Source: Rheum nobile
Taxonomy: Eukaryota; Streptophyta; Magnoliopsida; Caryophyllales; Polygonaceae
DNA length: 64,000 nt
Direction of reading: 5' to 3'
Assembly: GCA_027886185.1 (NCBI GenBank)
Contig: WOAB01000619.1
Coordinates: 7,378,001 to 7,442,000 of the forward strand
Program-made: the position numbers and the translations under genes
The notes under the pieces: model-generated
Told to the model about the DNA's origin: nothing
Databases searched by the model: none
What the model saw: only the letters and a program-made list of their open reading frames with translations
Shown: positions 21,935 through 31,651 of the stretch, one piece after another
How the letters are laid out: each line of letters opens with the position of its first letter
Position numbering within the stretch: the first letter of the stretch is position 1

Positions 21935-23208
21935 TGACGTGGCCTAAGGTCGTTATGCCAAATCAAAGTAAACCTCAACTTCCAAACTAGTATAGTAAGT
22001 AAGCAAGGGTCGAAATCCCAAGAGAATCACAAGTGTTTGTATTCCTGTCACAAATCAAATACCAATCAAACAATAGTAATAAACGGGGGTTTTGAGGTTT
22101 GGTTTTGCGAAATCTAAAGATGGATCAAATAAAGGAAAAGCGTTCCTTCTAGCAAATATCCACAATTCACGGAATATGGTTGATCATAGACTATCTCGAA
22201 TTCTTCTTCCTTCCTAAGGTTGTTCTTGTCCCGATCGTGAGTAGATTAATAGGTCAACCAGACCTAATAACCCTTACCAGTGAATAACCCTAGCACCACT
22301 AGTGATTCAACCCAAAGGCAGCTTTGCACATAAGAATTAACCAGGATGCATGCAACACTTCAACCAAAAGCATTCAACATACAATTATCTCTCCCTACGA
22401 TTAACAATCTCAACCAGGTCATGCAAATCGCAGTTGCTACAGCAGAATAGGACATTAGCCCAACAGTTTCCTAATCCTAGCAATCATAAAATCACCAATA
22501 ACAACTAGTTGCGTAGGCTAGTGAAATCAGTAAGATTCAATAAGAATAAGCTTAGAAGAGATAATACAAACCAAAGGAACTCGAATACGAATAATAGTCT
22601 CACAACCAAAATCCAATGAATGCTTCAATTGCCAGTCGAAACCAAGAAGGTTAGTTCCTCCTCATGTTCTTCATAAACATAGAATGAAAAGTTGAAAAAT
22701 GTAAAACTCTAGATCTCTATCTCAAAACCTAAAACTAAGAGAGTATAAATAGGTGGACTTAACAAATGACCTAGCCCAACTGAAAATAGAAAACGAAAAT
22801 AATTAAAATGAAATAAAGAAATTAGGAAAAATAGATTTGGGAAATCCCGAAGTAAGTCTGCCGTGATGACCCGCGATTGCGGGTAATGGACCGCGATCGC
22901 GGTTGCTTGTAGCTCCGCGCTCTTCGCATTCTTCCGCGCCTGCAGAAATATCTCGAATGCCCCAAAGTCCCACGATCGCGACACCCTTGCCCGCGGTCGC
23001 GGTTAATGCTCGACCTTCACTCCTTGGCTTCGCCTCCTAACCTCTCGTCTTCACTTCCTTGGCGTCTTCTTTTGGTGGCTTCCTTTCTCAGTGTCTCCTA
23101 TGATATCCAAAATAGCTCATACACCTCCAAAAACACCAGACTTCGCCCCCAAATGCCATGCACAAGAATGTGTCTAAATCTACCTGAATGGCACCAATAA
23201 AACCCTCA
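21935..23208 (-). repeat. Element D 3' LTR
   Basis: Direct copy of 41572-42845. On plus it starts TGACGTGGCC and is homologous through caccaataaaac (23203). The outer few bases are diverged, so the 23208 end is approximate. A polypurine-like tract (minus GGGTGGGGGAGG, about 23263-23275) lies some 55 bp upstream instead of directly adjacent, so the true LTR start could be nearer to it. Confidence 0.82.
22871..23002. repeat. GC dyad pairs in element D 3' LTR
   Basis: Pair one: CCGCGATTGCGG (22871) and CCGCGATCGCGG (22891), 20-bp step, spacer gtaatgga. Pair two: CCACGATCGCGA (22970) and CCGCGGTCGCGG (22991), 21-bp step, spacer cacccttgc. Compared with the 5' LTR, the differing bases are CpG-type transitions. 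Confidence 0.9.
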
Positions 23209-23341
23209 AATGTGCTGAAATGAATGCAAAAACTGAATACAAAGATAGAAAGTAAATATAGATTCCTCCCCCACCCTAAAATATCACATTGTCCTCAATG
23301 TAGAAAAGACAAAGAAAAGGATTGGGGGGAAAGAATTACAC
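23209..23341 (-). other. Element D 3' untranslated interior
   Basis: Contains the minus-strand phrase attgaggacaatgtg followed by GGGTGGGGGAGG, the usual tail signature of Athila/Tat interiors, also seen in element A at about 11662. No gene. Confidence 0.6.
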
Positions 23342-24153
23342 TCACTTTGGAGGTGTGGATGGTGCCGCGGAACCAAGTCCTTTGAAGGCGGCCTCCTGTC
23401 TGTGGCGTAGAAGTGCCACTTGTCCCTCAATATCATCAAAGCGCGTTATCGAATACTGGTGTAGGCGGTCTAAGTCCAGCGCAAATGCTTGCACAGCTAC
23501 TGCTATTGTGGTCTGCTGGGTGTAGATCTCCTCCTGCCTGGCCGAAATGCGAGCTAGGTGGTCCAGAACTAGGCTGTGTGAACTAGACGTTGGAACCTCC
23601 TTTCTCGCGGGTGGTCGGGCAGGTGCTGGCAGTACTCTAGGTTCATCCGAAGGTAGGGCAAAATCTCTTGTTGTTGGACCAAAGGGTATTGGTCGCGGCA
23701 ACTTCATCCTATGGTCCCCTGCTGTATGAGATAACCAAACGAATCCGTCCCTACGATCACCATAGATGAGCCTAGACTTCCTCAATTGGTCAATGTTGTA
23801 AATGAAAGAACCAGGGACCGGCTCCAGTGTGGTTTCTTCGGGATCAAAGTACTTCAAAGCGATAAGGGTGATCATACCCCCAAAACCAATTCTTCCTGCG
23901 GCCTTCTTTTGCGTCTTCTGGACGGAATATATGAAAATATCCGCCCAGTCTGGAACTGCCTCACTTTCTGGGGTGAGACACCATAGGATCGCCAAGTCGA
24001 CACATGAAATCTTGTTCACCTCCCATTGACCTAAGAATGCGAGTGCAAGCACTTTGTGGATCAAACGTAGGCAAGGATGGGTAATCTTGTAGTTATACTC
24101 TCCTCTAGTGTCGAACTCTTCCCCTGTAGCTTGCGACCAGAAGTCCAAGTGTT
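23342..24153 (-). pseudogene. Element D ATHILA-domain ORF, C-terminal part
   Basis: 268 codons on minus. It reads THPCLRLIHKVLALAFLGQW, then AILWCLTPES, then GRIGFGGMITLIALKYF, matching the ATHILA domain (Pfam family of the second Athila ORF, sometimes called env-like; function unknown). A Pro/Arg linker and a predicted coiled stretch (LARISARQEEIYTQQTTIAV) follow. The N-terminal part is at 35137-35502; element C interrupts between them. Across the junction, allowing for the 5-bp target duplication, the frame continues without a stop, so the ORF was open when C inserted. Confidence 0.85.
24149..24153. repeat. Target-site duplication of element C (left)
   Basis: GTGTT, repeated exactly at 35137-35141. 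Confidence 0.95.
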
Positions 24154-24405
24154 TGTGATACCCCGTATTTTTGTAAGGTTCTTTTGGGAATTTTGGAATT
24201 TTCCCGAGTACCCGTTGTGTACGTCGGATTTAATACAGAGAGTTTGAGACATTCTGTAATGTGCTCTGTATCTGTAATATTTTTCTCAGTGAAATAATAT
24301 ACAGACAGCATGCCTTGGATTTTAATATTCGTTCGCGTACGATAATTTTTATCCCGGTTTAATGTCATGTTCGTTCAAAGCTGAACGGGCGGGAAAAGCT
24401 GGTCA

Positions 24406-24555
24406 CGGCGACCGCCGTACAGTCGCGGCGACCGCCGTTGCGGATCCAAGAACGGCGACAGCCGTACAGTCACGGCGCCTGCCGTCCCAATGCTCGAGGT
24501 GGTAGCTGGCGTGCCAGGCTACGGCGGCGACCGCCGTAAATTATGGCGCCCGCCG
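24406..24555. repeat. GC dyad pairs upstream of TATA, element C 5' LTR
   Basis: Three pairs of CGGCGACCGCCG-type 12-mers: starts 24406/24426 (spacer tacagtcg), 24453/24473 (spacer tacagtca) and 24525/24544 (spacer taaatta). Steps are 20, 20 and 19 bp. The last arm ends 113 bp before the TATA box. The same array is at about 32975-33124 in the 3' LTR. Confidence 0.9.
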
Positions 24556-24667
24556 TAATTGCCGTCGTTGTTGTCCGGCAGTCTTTGCCCGATGGTCGCC
24601 GGCGTGGTTCTGGCGAGCGCCGAACTAGCGTTCATAGGCCCATTTTTCGTGCTCCAGATGCTTTGCC

Positions 24668-24676
24668 TATAAAAGG
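24668..24676 (+). promoter_or_regulatory. TATA box, element C 5' LTR
   Basis: TATAAAAGG in a GC-rich context; conserved in the 3' LTR at 33236-33244. It is a good candidate core promoter for the genomic RNA. Confidence 0.75.
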
Positions 24677-24919
24677 AGGTGTTGGGGAAAGGATTTGAGC
24701 CATCCCAAACACCGAACCTCTGCCGAATTTTAGTGTCGTCGGAGTTGTGTTTCGCCGGAGTTCGCAAGCTCTCGTCGGTGTTGTTTGGTGGTGTTTCCAG
24801 CATCCCTTTAGAAGCCTTTTGGTTGCCTTTGGAGGTCAGAACCCAAGCAAGACGGAAAGGGGTCGAAACGCGCATCGTTTTGGTGAGATTTCTCTCGTTT
24901 CAGTCGTCCGTGTTCTTCA

Positions 24920-24972
24920 CGGCGCCCGCCGTGATGAACTGCGGCGACCGCCGCCAAGAACAGCGACCGCCG
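24920..24972. repeat. GC dyads downstream of TATA, element C 5' LTR
   Basis: CGGCGCCCGCCG (24920), CGGCGACCGCCG (24942) and CAGCGACCGCCG (24961); steps 22 and 19. The 10-nt spacer of the first pair is tgatgaactg. The 3' LTR copy is at about 33488-33540. Confidence 0.88.
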
Positions 24973-26572
24973 CCAGTGCCCAGAATGCCTTCGTGGCTTT
25001 GGCTTGGTTGGTTGTGGTCGTGGCGTCTTTCCGTTCGTTCTCTTTCATCGTTTTTAGATTCGTACTACGGTTATGTCGGATCTAACTTAGGATTCCTTTT
25101 ATGGGTCGACTCGAAGGTTATTGTGCTGTCAGAGCTATACCCGTGTCGAGCCCGGAATCCAGTTGTCGTAGTTAGGCTATTCTGCGGATTAAGGCAAGTG
25201 GCGGTTCGCTCTTGCTCGTTCGTTCCATATTTACATTAATTATCAGTAGTTTATCTGAGTAATTAATTTGGAATGAATACTCTGTTTGTCTGGAAACGGT
25301 TTTGATAAACTGTTTTGAAAATCATATAATAGGTTGTATATCTGCTAGAACAACGCTATTATCTGTGATCGCCTTTCAGGCCTTTATGTGGATTTATCCT
25401 GTAACTGTTATTGTGATGTAACTGTTTAGTTAGCACTGTTAGATAGGAATGTTACTCGGACTCTGTCCAGTCGTTTCTTTATAATCTGGTATCGGGGTGG
25501 CTCGTCTCCATCTGGTACTATTCTAAGATCATGATCGGTCTCTTTCACAAGTGTGTAGAGACAGGACACTTAGTTGGTGTCACAAACCTTCCGGTGTACG
25601 TCACTCTCGACGAAACGTATACTAAGATGTGTCGTCCCAATGATGGGGTACACATGTAAAAGTCTAATAAACGTGATGTGTGTTTTTGAAACATAAATCA
25701 GATAAAGTGCTACTCGACGCACATAATCAATAAACCTTCGGCGAGTAGTGCAGCTAAGTTATAGTGCAGCTAGGAAAACTCGTCTAGACTTTGATCATAG
25801 TACGTTCTCTTTCCAATCTGGACTCGTTGTATGCGGTGAGGTTGGTTGTGAACCGAAGCATCTCAGTCAACTTTTAAATCATTGTTGTATGATTCTGTAA
25901 ACATTCCAGATTTGTCATACTTCCTTAAAGACTCATTTCCGTTGGAGTCTTCTTTTCGAGTCGATTTCTGTGAACGTTCAGTCTTCCAGAATCTTCTCTT
26001 GTGCATACCTCTTGTCTATTCCAGTAGGAGTATGATGGTTGACTATCGCCATCGATTATTATTCGAGAAGCGATGAGTCTAACCTAATACGACTGCTTCG
26101 AACCATTCTGCTTTGTACCCTTGCTAGTCTATTCAAGTAGACTAACCCACGAACTTTGTTCTCTGCATGTGGGCTGGTGTCATCCGTTCGATTCGGCACA
26201 TCAGATCGAAAGTAGCTCAGAAGAATAGAAGGACTATGGAGTCGACGGTGGTTTTTGAACGTTTTAATTATTTCTTTAATCAGGTTGAGATCTTTTGGAC
26301 AATGACTTTGGTTGTAATGTACTTTCTAGGACTTCCGCTGTTTTTGGTTTAAACTCTGTGTTAGCCTATTCAGGATTGGGTTGTAATCCCGTAACTCTTG
26401 TTCCTTTAACAATGTTATGTTTTGGAATTGAATGCTTTGATCATTATGTATCATTTGTATTTCATAAATTGTATTTAAATGGTAAAGCCTTGGGTGATCT
26501 CGGTAAGGAACACTGGGGTCACTGGCGGTAATACATTTCCAAAATGGTTAAGTTTTGGGGGTGTTACAGTTG

Positions 26573-26585
26573 TGGTATCAGAGCC
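26573..26585 (+). other. Primer-binding site, tRNA-iMet type (element C)
   Basis: TGGTATCAGAGCC, four bases after the 5' LTR end, the standard initiator-Met primer site of plant chromoviruses and Copia elements. Confidence 0.92.
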
Positions 26586-26701
26586 AAAAGTTTTAAAATG
26601 GGTTTAGGATTTTTATAAACCATTTATCCATTTTCGAAAATGCTTTAAAAAGGGCTCTGAATTTTCAAAGTAAAAAGAATTTAAAAACACCGTTCATAGT
26701 C

Positions 26702-26777
26702 ATGTCTTCTGGATAGTCTGATATAGTAAGCTTGCTTCTATGTCTAGAAAGACTAATTCCTTCATCGTTATCCTATA
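26702..26777 (+). other. Two short upstream ORFs before the accessory ORF
   Basis: ATG at 26702 opens five codons to a TAG at 26716, and ATG at 26739 opens a 13-codon frame ending in TAG at 26777, four bases before the ATG of the accessory ORF. Whether they are translated is unknown. Confidence 0.6.
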
Positions 26778-26781
26778 GGAG

Positions 26782-27474
26782 ATGGGTGCATGTATATCTC
26801 TGAAGAAGGGGTCGGAAGATGCCGAGATGGATTCACCGTCTACCGAGAGGCTAGACTTCCCTATACCCCAGAGATGCTTCGAGATTGGAGGCCCGAGCAG
26901 CCCATCTGAGGAGATCAAGCATGTGCTTCCTGAGTCGGTAGTTCTGGTGTCAAGGAATGCTGTAGTTCCTATGACAGCGCCAGTGGAACCACCAAGGGAG
27001 GAAGCAATGCAAGATGATGAATCGTCTAGGTATGCGAGAGGGTACTACAATGACGATTACCTGATGGATGTGATTATTGAAGGGAGCGAGGAGGAAGATG
27101 AAGAAGAGGACCCCATAGAGGATGACCCCGAAGAGGAAGAGGACCCCATCGAGGATGATCCCGAGGAGGATACCGAGATGGACCTCAGCGGACAAAACCA
27201 GGAGTCCGATGACTTGAGACACTTGCTGGTGGATAGTCAGGAAACAGGGATACAATTTATTCACCCCAGTATAGAGTTACCACCTATGCAAGAGTTGCCA
27301 CCAGTGCCAGAGTACGCACCCATGTCAGAAGCTGATTGGGAGGCACTGTATACCGAGTACGGTATTAGGAGAAGTGACAGGGAATCTCAGCCTATCCCTA
27401 CTCCAAGAAGAAGGAGGTCAGAATCCGAGCTGCAGGAGATCCTCCGCCAGAGCGAGGTAATCTTTGTAGAATAG
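26782..27474 (+). CDS. Element C accessory ORF upstream of gag, acidic, acylation-like N terminus
   Basis: 230 codons starting MGACISLKKGSEDAE. Gly2, Cys4, Ser6 and the following Lys pair fit the pattern of N-myristoylated and palmitoylated plant proteins. A strongly acidic tandem repeat (EEDPIEDDPEE twice) lies at about residues 113-135, then a Pro/Glu-rich segment (ELPPMQELPPVPEYAPM) and a basic RRRR near the end. After the TAG at 27472 the same frame stays open to a TGA at 27693 (about 72 more codons), so the stop may be a mutation or a read-through point. I recognise no domain. It stands before gag (ATG 27984) in a separate frame. Chromoviruses normally have only gag-pol, so this is an additional ORF of unknown role. 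Confidence 0.65.
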   Translation: MGACISLKKGSEDAEMDSPSTERLDFPIPQRCFEIGGPSSPSEEIKHVLPESVVLVSRNAVVPMTAPVEPPREEAMQDDESSRYARGYYNDDYLMDVIIEGSEEEDEEEDPIEDDPEEEEDPIEDDPEEDTEMDLSGQNQESDDLRHLLVDSQETGIQFIHPSIELPPMQELPPVPEYAPMSEADWEALYTEYGIRRSDRESQPIPTPRRRRSESELQEILRQSEVIFVE

Positions 27475-27983
27475 CAGCGTCGGAGGGATGAGCTGATCGC
27501 CAGTACTCAGAGGAGGACTGAGATAGAAGGACCAGTCATGGACGACCCATACATTACCATGACTGAGATAGGACCATGTGCTTCAGGGTCAAGCCGGGTG
27601 CGAAACCCATCGCCAGAGCTCGATGGTGAGCCTAGTCCGAAGAGACCGTGCACGAGTAGCCAGTCTTATGGGAGACATTTTGGAACGCCTTGATGAGAAT
27701 TGGCGTTGCCTATCGCAGTAGTTGGTTTCTTAGCATTCCAAGTTTGTACTATGTGTAATATTTCAGTATTGCGGCAAGTATTCTGAGAAACACTTATATC
27801 TTCGAGCAATGTTGTCCTAGCGCTCGGATGATAGACTTATGTGTAGCTTGTGTAACAGTTCGAAGGTTCATCTATAAAATGCCAAGTTGATCTATTCTGA
27901 GTAATTTCTTTACGTTGGTATATTGCATAAGTATATTGCATAATATTAATGTATTGAATGCTTGGAATTGGATCGGTAAACAG

Positions 27984-29405
27984 ATGGTGAACCCAAGAAG
28001 CACAAGGAACTCGATTCGAGCCGGTGCTGGAACTAGTCAAGATCCCAGTCCAGCAGGAAGAGGTGTTCAAGATGAGCACGAGTCAGAGTCTCGCGTCCAG
28101 CAGAGGCGTAAAGGTCAAGATCATACCCAAGCGCCGGCACTGTTTGATGCTGCAGTTGTTGAGGCGATTCGCGGGATTGTGATGCAGGCAATTGCAGACG
28201 TATTGAGACCCAGTGCGCCTCAAGCGCAAGAAGTGCCTACTCACCCAGCGGTTCCTGATGTTGTGGAACCCAGAAACCCTGTGGTTCAGGAGAATGCCGT
28301 CAGGGCTAGAGACAGCTATGGTCGCGCTCTTAAGACCATCACTTCCATGAGGCCTGATTGCTATAACGGGAAAGGGGAGCCAGTAGCAGTGACTCATTGG
28401 TTCTCCCATATGGAGAGGCTGTTTCGGAACGTGGAGTGTACTGAGGCCGAGAAGGTCCATATCGCTTCTCTTCAGCTGAAGGAGGAGGCTAGCGAGTGGT
28501 GGGAGAACACAGGTTTGGCTGAGAGCCCAGTGTTGACTTGGTCGATGTTCAAGACCAAGATGGTTTATCGCTTTTTCTCTCGTGCTATGAGAGAGGAGAA
28601 GCATAAAGAGTTCTTGTATCCAAAGACGGATGGTCTGAAAGTGACCGAGTTGGCGTCTAAGTTCAATCATCTTTTACAGTATGCCACTGCCGAGATCACC
28701 AGCGAGGCCCAAAAGATCTGGTACTTCCACGAGTGGATGAGCCCGGATATCAAGCCGTTAATGGTGCACCACACATGCTCTACCTTGGAGCAGTATGTGG
28801 ATTGTGCCTATAAGCTAGAGATAACTCTAGAGGAGTCGACCAAAAGGCACAACCGACAGAAGTCGATGCAGAACCAGAACCAGGGAGGTGGTTTTAAGCG
28901 CCCTGCGCCACCGTCTAACTTTGCCAAGTCCGGCCGAGCTAAGACGGAGATGACGCAAGCAGGATCGACTCAGCAGTCAGGGCAGACCCGGAGTTCAGTT
29001 CAGTGTTATAACTGTGGTACGGCTGGGCACAAGAGCAATGAGTGTCAGAAGGAGAAGAGGTCGTGCTTTGGGTGTGGACGTGATGGTCATCTGCAAAAGT
29101 TCTGCAAGCAGGGGAAGCAGAAGGGAGTAGAGTCGCAGCAAGGGTCAGTTCATCATAGCAACCGACCTAGGTTCAAACCTGCCGAGACTCCTAGCCCTTC
29201 AGTGCAGACGACTGCTCAGAACAGGGGAAAGGCCCAGCTGTTTCTGGAAGTCAGGGCCAACGCTTGTACGAAATGCGTGAAGCAGATGGACCCAACGCTC
29301 CGATTGCTCAAGGTACTCTATACCTTCACTCTACTTCAGTGTGCATTCTGTTTGATTCTGGTGCTACACATTCCTTTATTTCGGATAGTTGTGTTAGCAA
29401 GTTAG
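27984..29405 (+). CDS. gag: Element C Gag
   Basis: The likely start is ATG 27984 (MVNPRSTRNSIRAGAG). After a polar N terminus, the Ty3-type capsid region reads WFSHMERLFRNVECTEAEK, then ASLQLKEEASEWWENT, then FLYPKTDGLKVTELASKFNH. Two zinc knuckles follow: CYNCGTAGHKSNEC (about 29003-29044) and CFGCGRDGHLQKFC (about 29063-29104), binding RNA. In intact relatives gag and pol form one frame; here the pol frame (-1) takes over around 29255-29265, and the last 48 or so codons of this frame are off-frame noise. I see no clear slippery heptamer, so a 1-nt loss is more likely than programmed frameshifting. Confidence 0.88.
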   Translation: MVNPRSTRNSIRAGAGTSQDPSPAGRGVQDEHESESRVQQRRKGQDHTQAPALFDAAVVEAIRGIVMQAIADVLRPSAPQAQEVPTHPAVPDVVEPRNPVVQENAVRARDSYGRALKTITSMRPDCYNGKGEPVAVTHWFSHMERLFRNVECTEAEKVHIASLQLKEEASEWWENTGLAESPVLTWSMFKTKMVYRFFSRAMREEKHKEFLYPKTDGLKVTELASKFNHLLQYATAEITSEAQKIWYFHEWMSPDIKPLMVHHTCSTLEQYVDCAYKLEITLEESTKRHNRQKSMQNQNQGGGFKRPAPPSNFAKSGRAKTEMTQAGSTQQSGQTRSSVQCYNCGTAGHKSNECQKEKRSCFGCGRDGHLQKFCKQGKQKGVESQQGSVHHSNRPRFKPAETPSPSVQTTAQNRGKAQLFLEVRANACTKCVKQMDPTLRLLKVLYTFTLLQCAFCLILVLHIPLFRIVVLAS

Positions 29406-31633
29406 ATTTAGTGTGCAATGATTCGTGCGACCCTTTCGTCGTTAATCTTCCTAATGGAGAACGTTTGGTGGGAACCAAGCATCTGTCCGACTTTCCGATT
29501 ACCATTCAGGGTAAGGAATTCGAGGCAGATTTAATCTGCATAGCCATGGCTCCATACGACATTATCCTCGGTATGGATTGGCTGACACGTCACAAGGCGG
29601 TGATCGACTTCAGTTCAAGAACGGTGATGGTGTCATTTGGGGGCCAGTTCGTGTGCAAGTTCAAAGGTCGAAATGACGCTGATAACGGCAAGCTGATCAA
29701 TGCGATGGCTGCGTTTAAGCTACTACGACAAGGATGTGTCGGGTACCTTTGCTACTTGGATTCGCCTGCGAAGGATGGACCTGAGGTTCTTGATATTCCT
29801 GTAGTTAGGGAGTTTTTGGATGTCTTTCCGGAAGAAATTCCTGGATTACCCCCGAACCGTGACGTAGAGTTTTCAATTGATCTTGAGCCTGGTACGACGC
29901 CGATTTCCAAATCACCGTATCGGATGGCTCCAGCTGAGATGCAAGAGTTGAAGAATCAACTTGAAGATCTCCTTGACAAAGGTTATGTCAGGCCGAGTGC
30001 ATCGCCATGGGGTGCTCCGGTATTATTCGTCAAAAAGAAGGACGGATCGTTCCGACTTTGTATCGACTACCGAGAGTTGAACAAGGTGACGATCAAGAAC
30101 AAGTATCCTTTGCCTAGGATTGATGACTTGTTGGACCAATTGCAGGGAGCAAAGGTTTTCTCCAAGATCGACTTGAGATCTGGATATCACCAGCTCAGAA
30201 TTCGTGAGCAGGACATTCCTAGAACTGCGTTCAGGACCAGATATGGTCATTACGAGTTCGTAGTGATGCCTTTTGGGCTTACAAATGCTCCAACTGTCTT
30301 TATGGATTTGATGAACCGATGTTTTCACCAGTACTTGGATAAGTTCGTGGTGGTCTTCATCGACGACATTCTGATCTATTCTCCGAATGAAGAAGTCCAC
30401 GAGGAACATCTGCGGATTGCCTTGTCAATCCTTAGACAACATCAGCTTTTTGCTAAATTGTCTAAATGTGAATTTTGGATAAAGGAAGTGGCTTTCTTAG
30501 GTCACGTAATCAATAAAAACGGGGTTATGGTTGATCCCCAAAAGACTGAAGCGGTGGCTAATTGGACACAGCCCCAGAACATGAAGGAGGTACGTGGTTT
30601 TCTTGGACTTGCCGGGTATTATAGAAGGTTCGTAGAAGGATTTTCAAAGACCGCTCTACCTATGACCAATCTACTCCGCAAGGTTCACAAGTAGTTTGTC
30701 TGGAATGATAAGTGCGAGGCCAGTTTCCATGAGTTGAAGCGACGGCTGACCTCGGCACCCGTGTTAGCACTCCCAGAAGGGAATGCCGATTATGTGGTCT
30801 ATAGTGATGCTTCAAAGTGTGGGTTGGGTTGTGTACTGATGCAGAAGGGCAGAGTTATTGCTTACGCATCTAGACAACTCAAGACTTACGAAGAAAACTA
30901 TCCGACCCATGATCTTGAGTTAGCAGCGGTTGTCTTTGCGCTAAAGATTTGGAGGCATTACCTCTACGGTATAAGATGCCAAGTCTTCACTGACCACAAA
31001 AGTCTCAAGTATATATTTACTCAAAAGGAGCTAAATATGAGACAACGCCGCTGGCTAGAGTTACTCAAAGACTACGACATGGAGTTGCTGTATCATCCGG
31101 GCAAGGCTAATGTAGTAGCTGATGCACTAAGCCGGAAGACAACGCACGAGACTGTAGTTGCTCTACTTACTGCTCAGACCAAGCTAAACCAAGAGTCATG
31201 CGACATTGAAGTCTTGTATGACCAGCATAGAGGGTACCTGAGTATGATGGAAATTCAGGCTACACTATTGGATCAGATCAAAGAAAAGCAAGTCGATGAC
31301 ATCATCTTGGTGAAGTTAAGCAGTGAAGTGATGGATGGGAAAGCTCCCAGTTTTGTGGTTCAGGATGATGGATCACTTTGGTTTCAGGATCGGATCTGTG
31401 TGCCTGACACAGAAGGTCTTCTTCAGTTGGTGATGAGAGAAGCTCATTCATCTGCTTATTCTGTGCATCCTGGCTCTAGCAAGATGTACAAGGATCTCAG
31501 GAAGAAGTTTTGGTGGCCAAACATTAAGTGAGATGTAGCAGACTTTGTGGCAAAGTGCTTAACTTGCCAGAAGGACAAGATCGAACACCGTAGGCCAGGT
31601 GGTGAGTTGCTACCTCTCCCAGTGCCAGAATGA
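29264..31633 (+). pseudogene. pol: Element C Pol: protease, RT, RNase H, integrase zinc finger
   Basis: The retropepsin reads CILFDSGATHSFIS with GMDWLTRHKAVIDF. RT has FRLCIDYRELNKVTIKNKYP, FSKIDLRSGYHQLRI and the catalytic VVFIDDILIYS. A TAG at 30692 replaces a codon between RT and RNase H. RNase H reads YVVYSDASKCGLGCVL, TDHKSLKYIF and HPGKANVVADALSR. The integrase HHCC region is near 31440-31570 (MREAHSSAYSVHPGSSKMY). It is interrupted by TGA at 31529 (an Arg position in relatives) and TGA at 31631 (a Trp position). All three stops can be single transitions or transversions; the two TGAs fit C-to-T/G-to-A decay. Confidence 0.9.
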
Positions 31634-31651
31634 AAATGGGAGGACATCGCC

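Larger units (their letters stand above)
24154..26568 (+). repeat. Element C 5' LTR
   Basis: TGTGATACCCC...GGGGGTGTTACA. It contains three GC dyad pairs upstream and one triplet downstream of a TATA box. Compared with the 3' LTR it keeps 19 extra bases near 24383 (aacgggcgggaaaagctg region). Long open frames (24679-25239 in one frame) appear in both LTRs and are regarded as chance in GC-rich leader sequence. Confidence 0.95.

Noticed and set aside
24679..25239. 186-codon ORF present in both LTRs of element C
   Set aside because: It is duplicated only because LTRs are duplicated. It overlaps the transcribed leader, has no domain, and other frames are also open in this GC-rich stretch.
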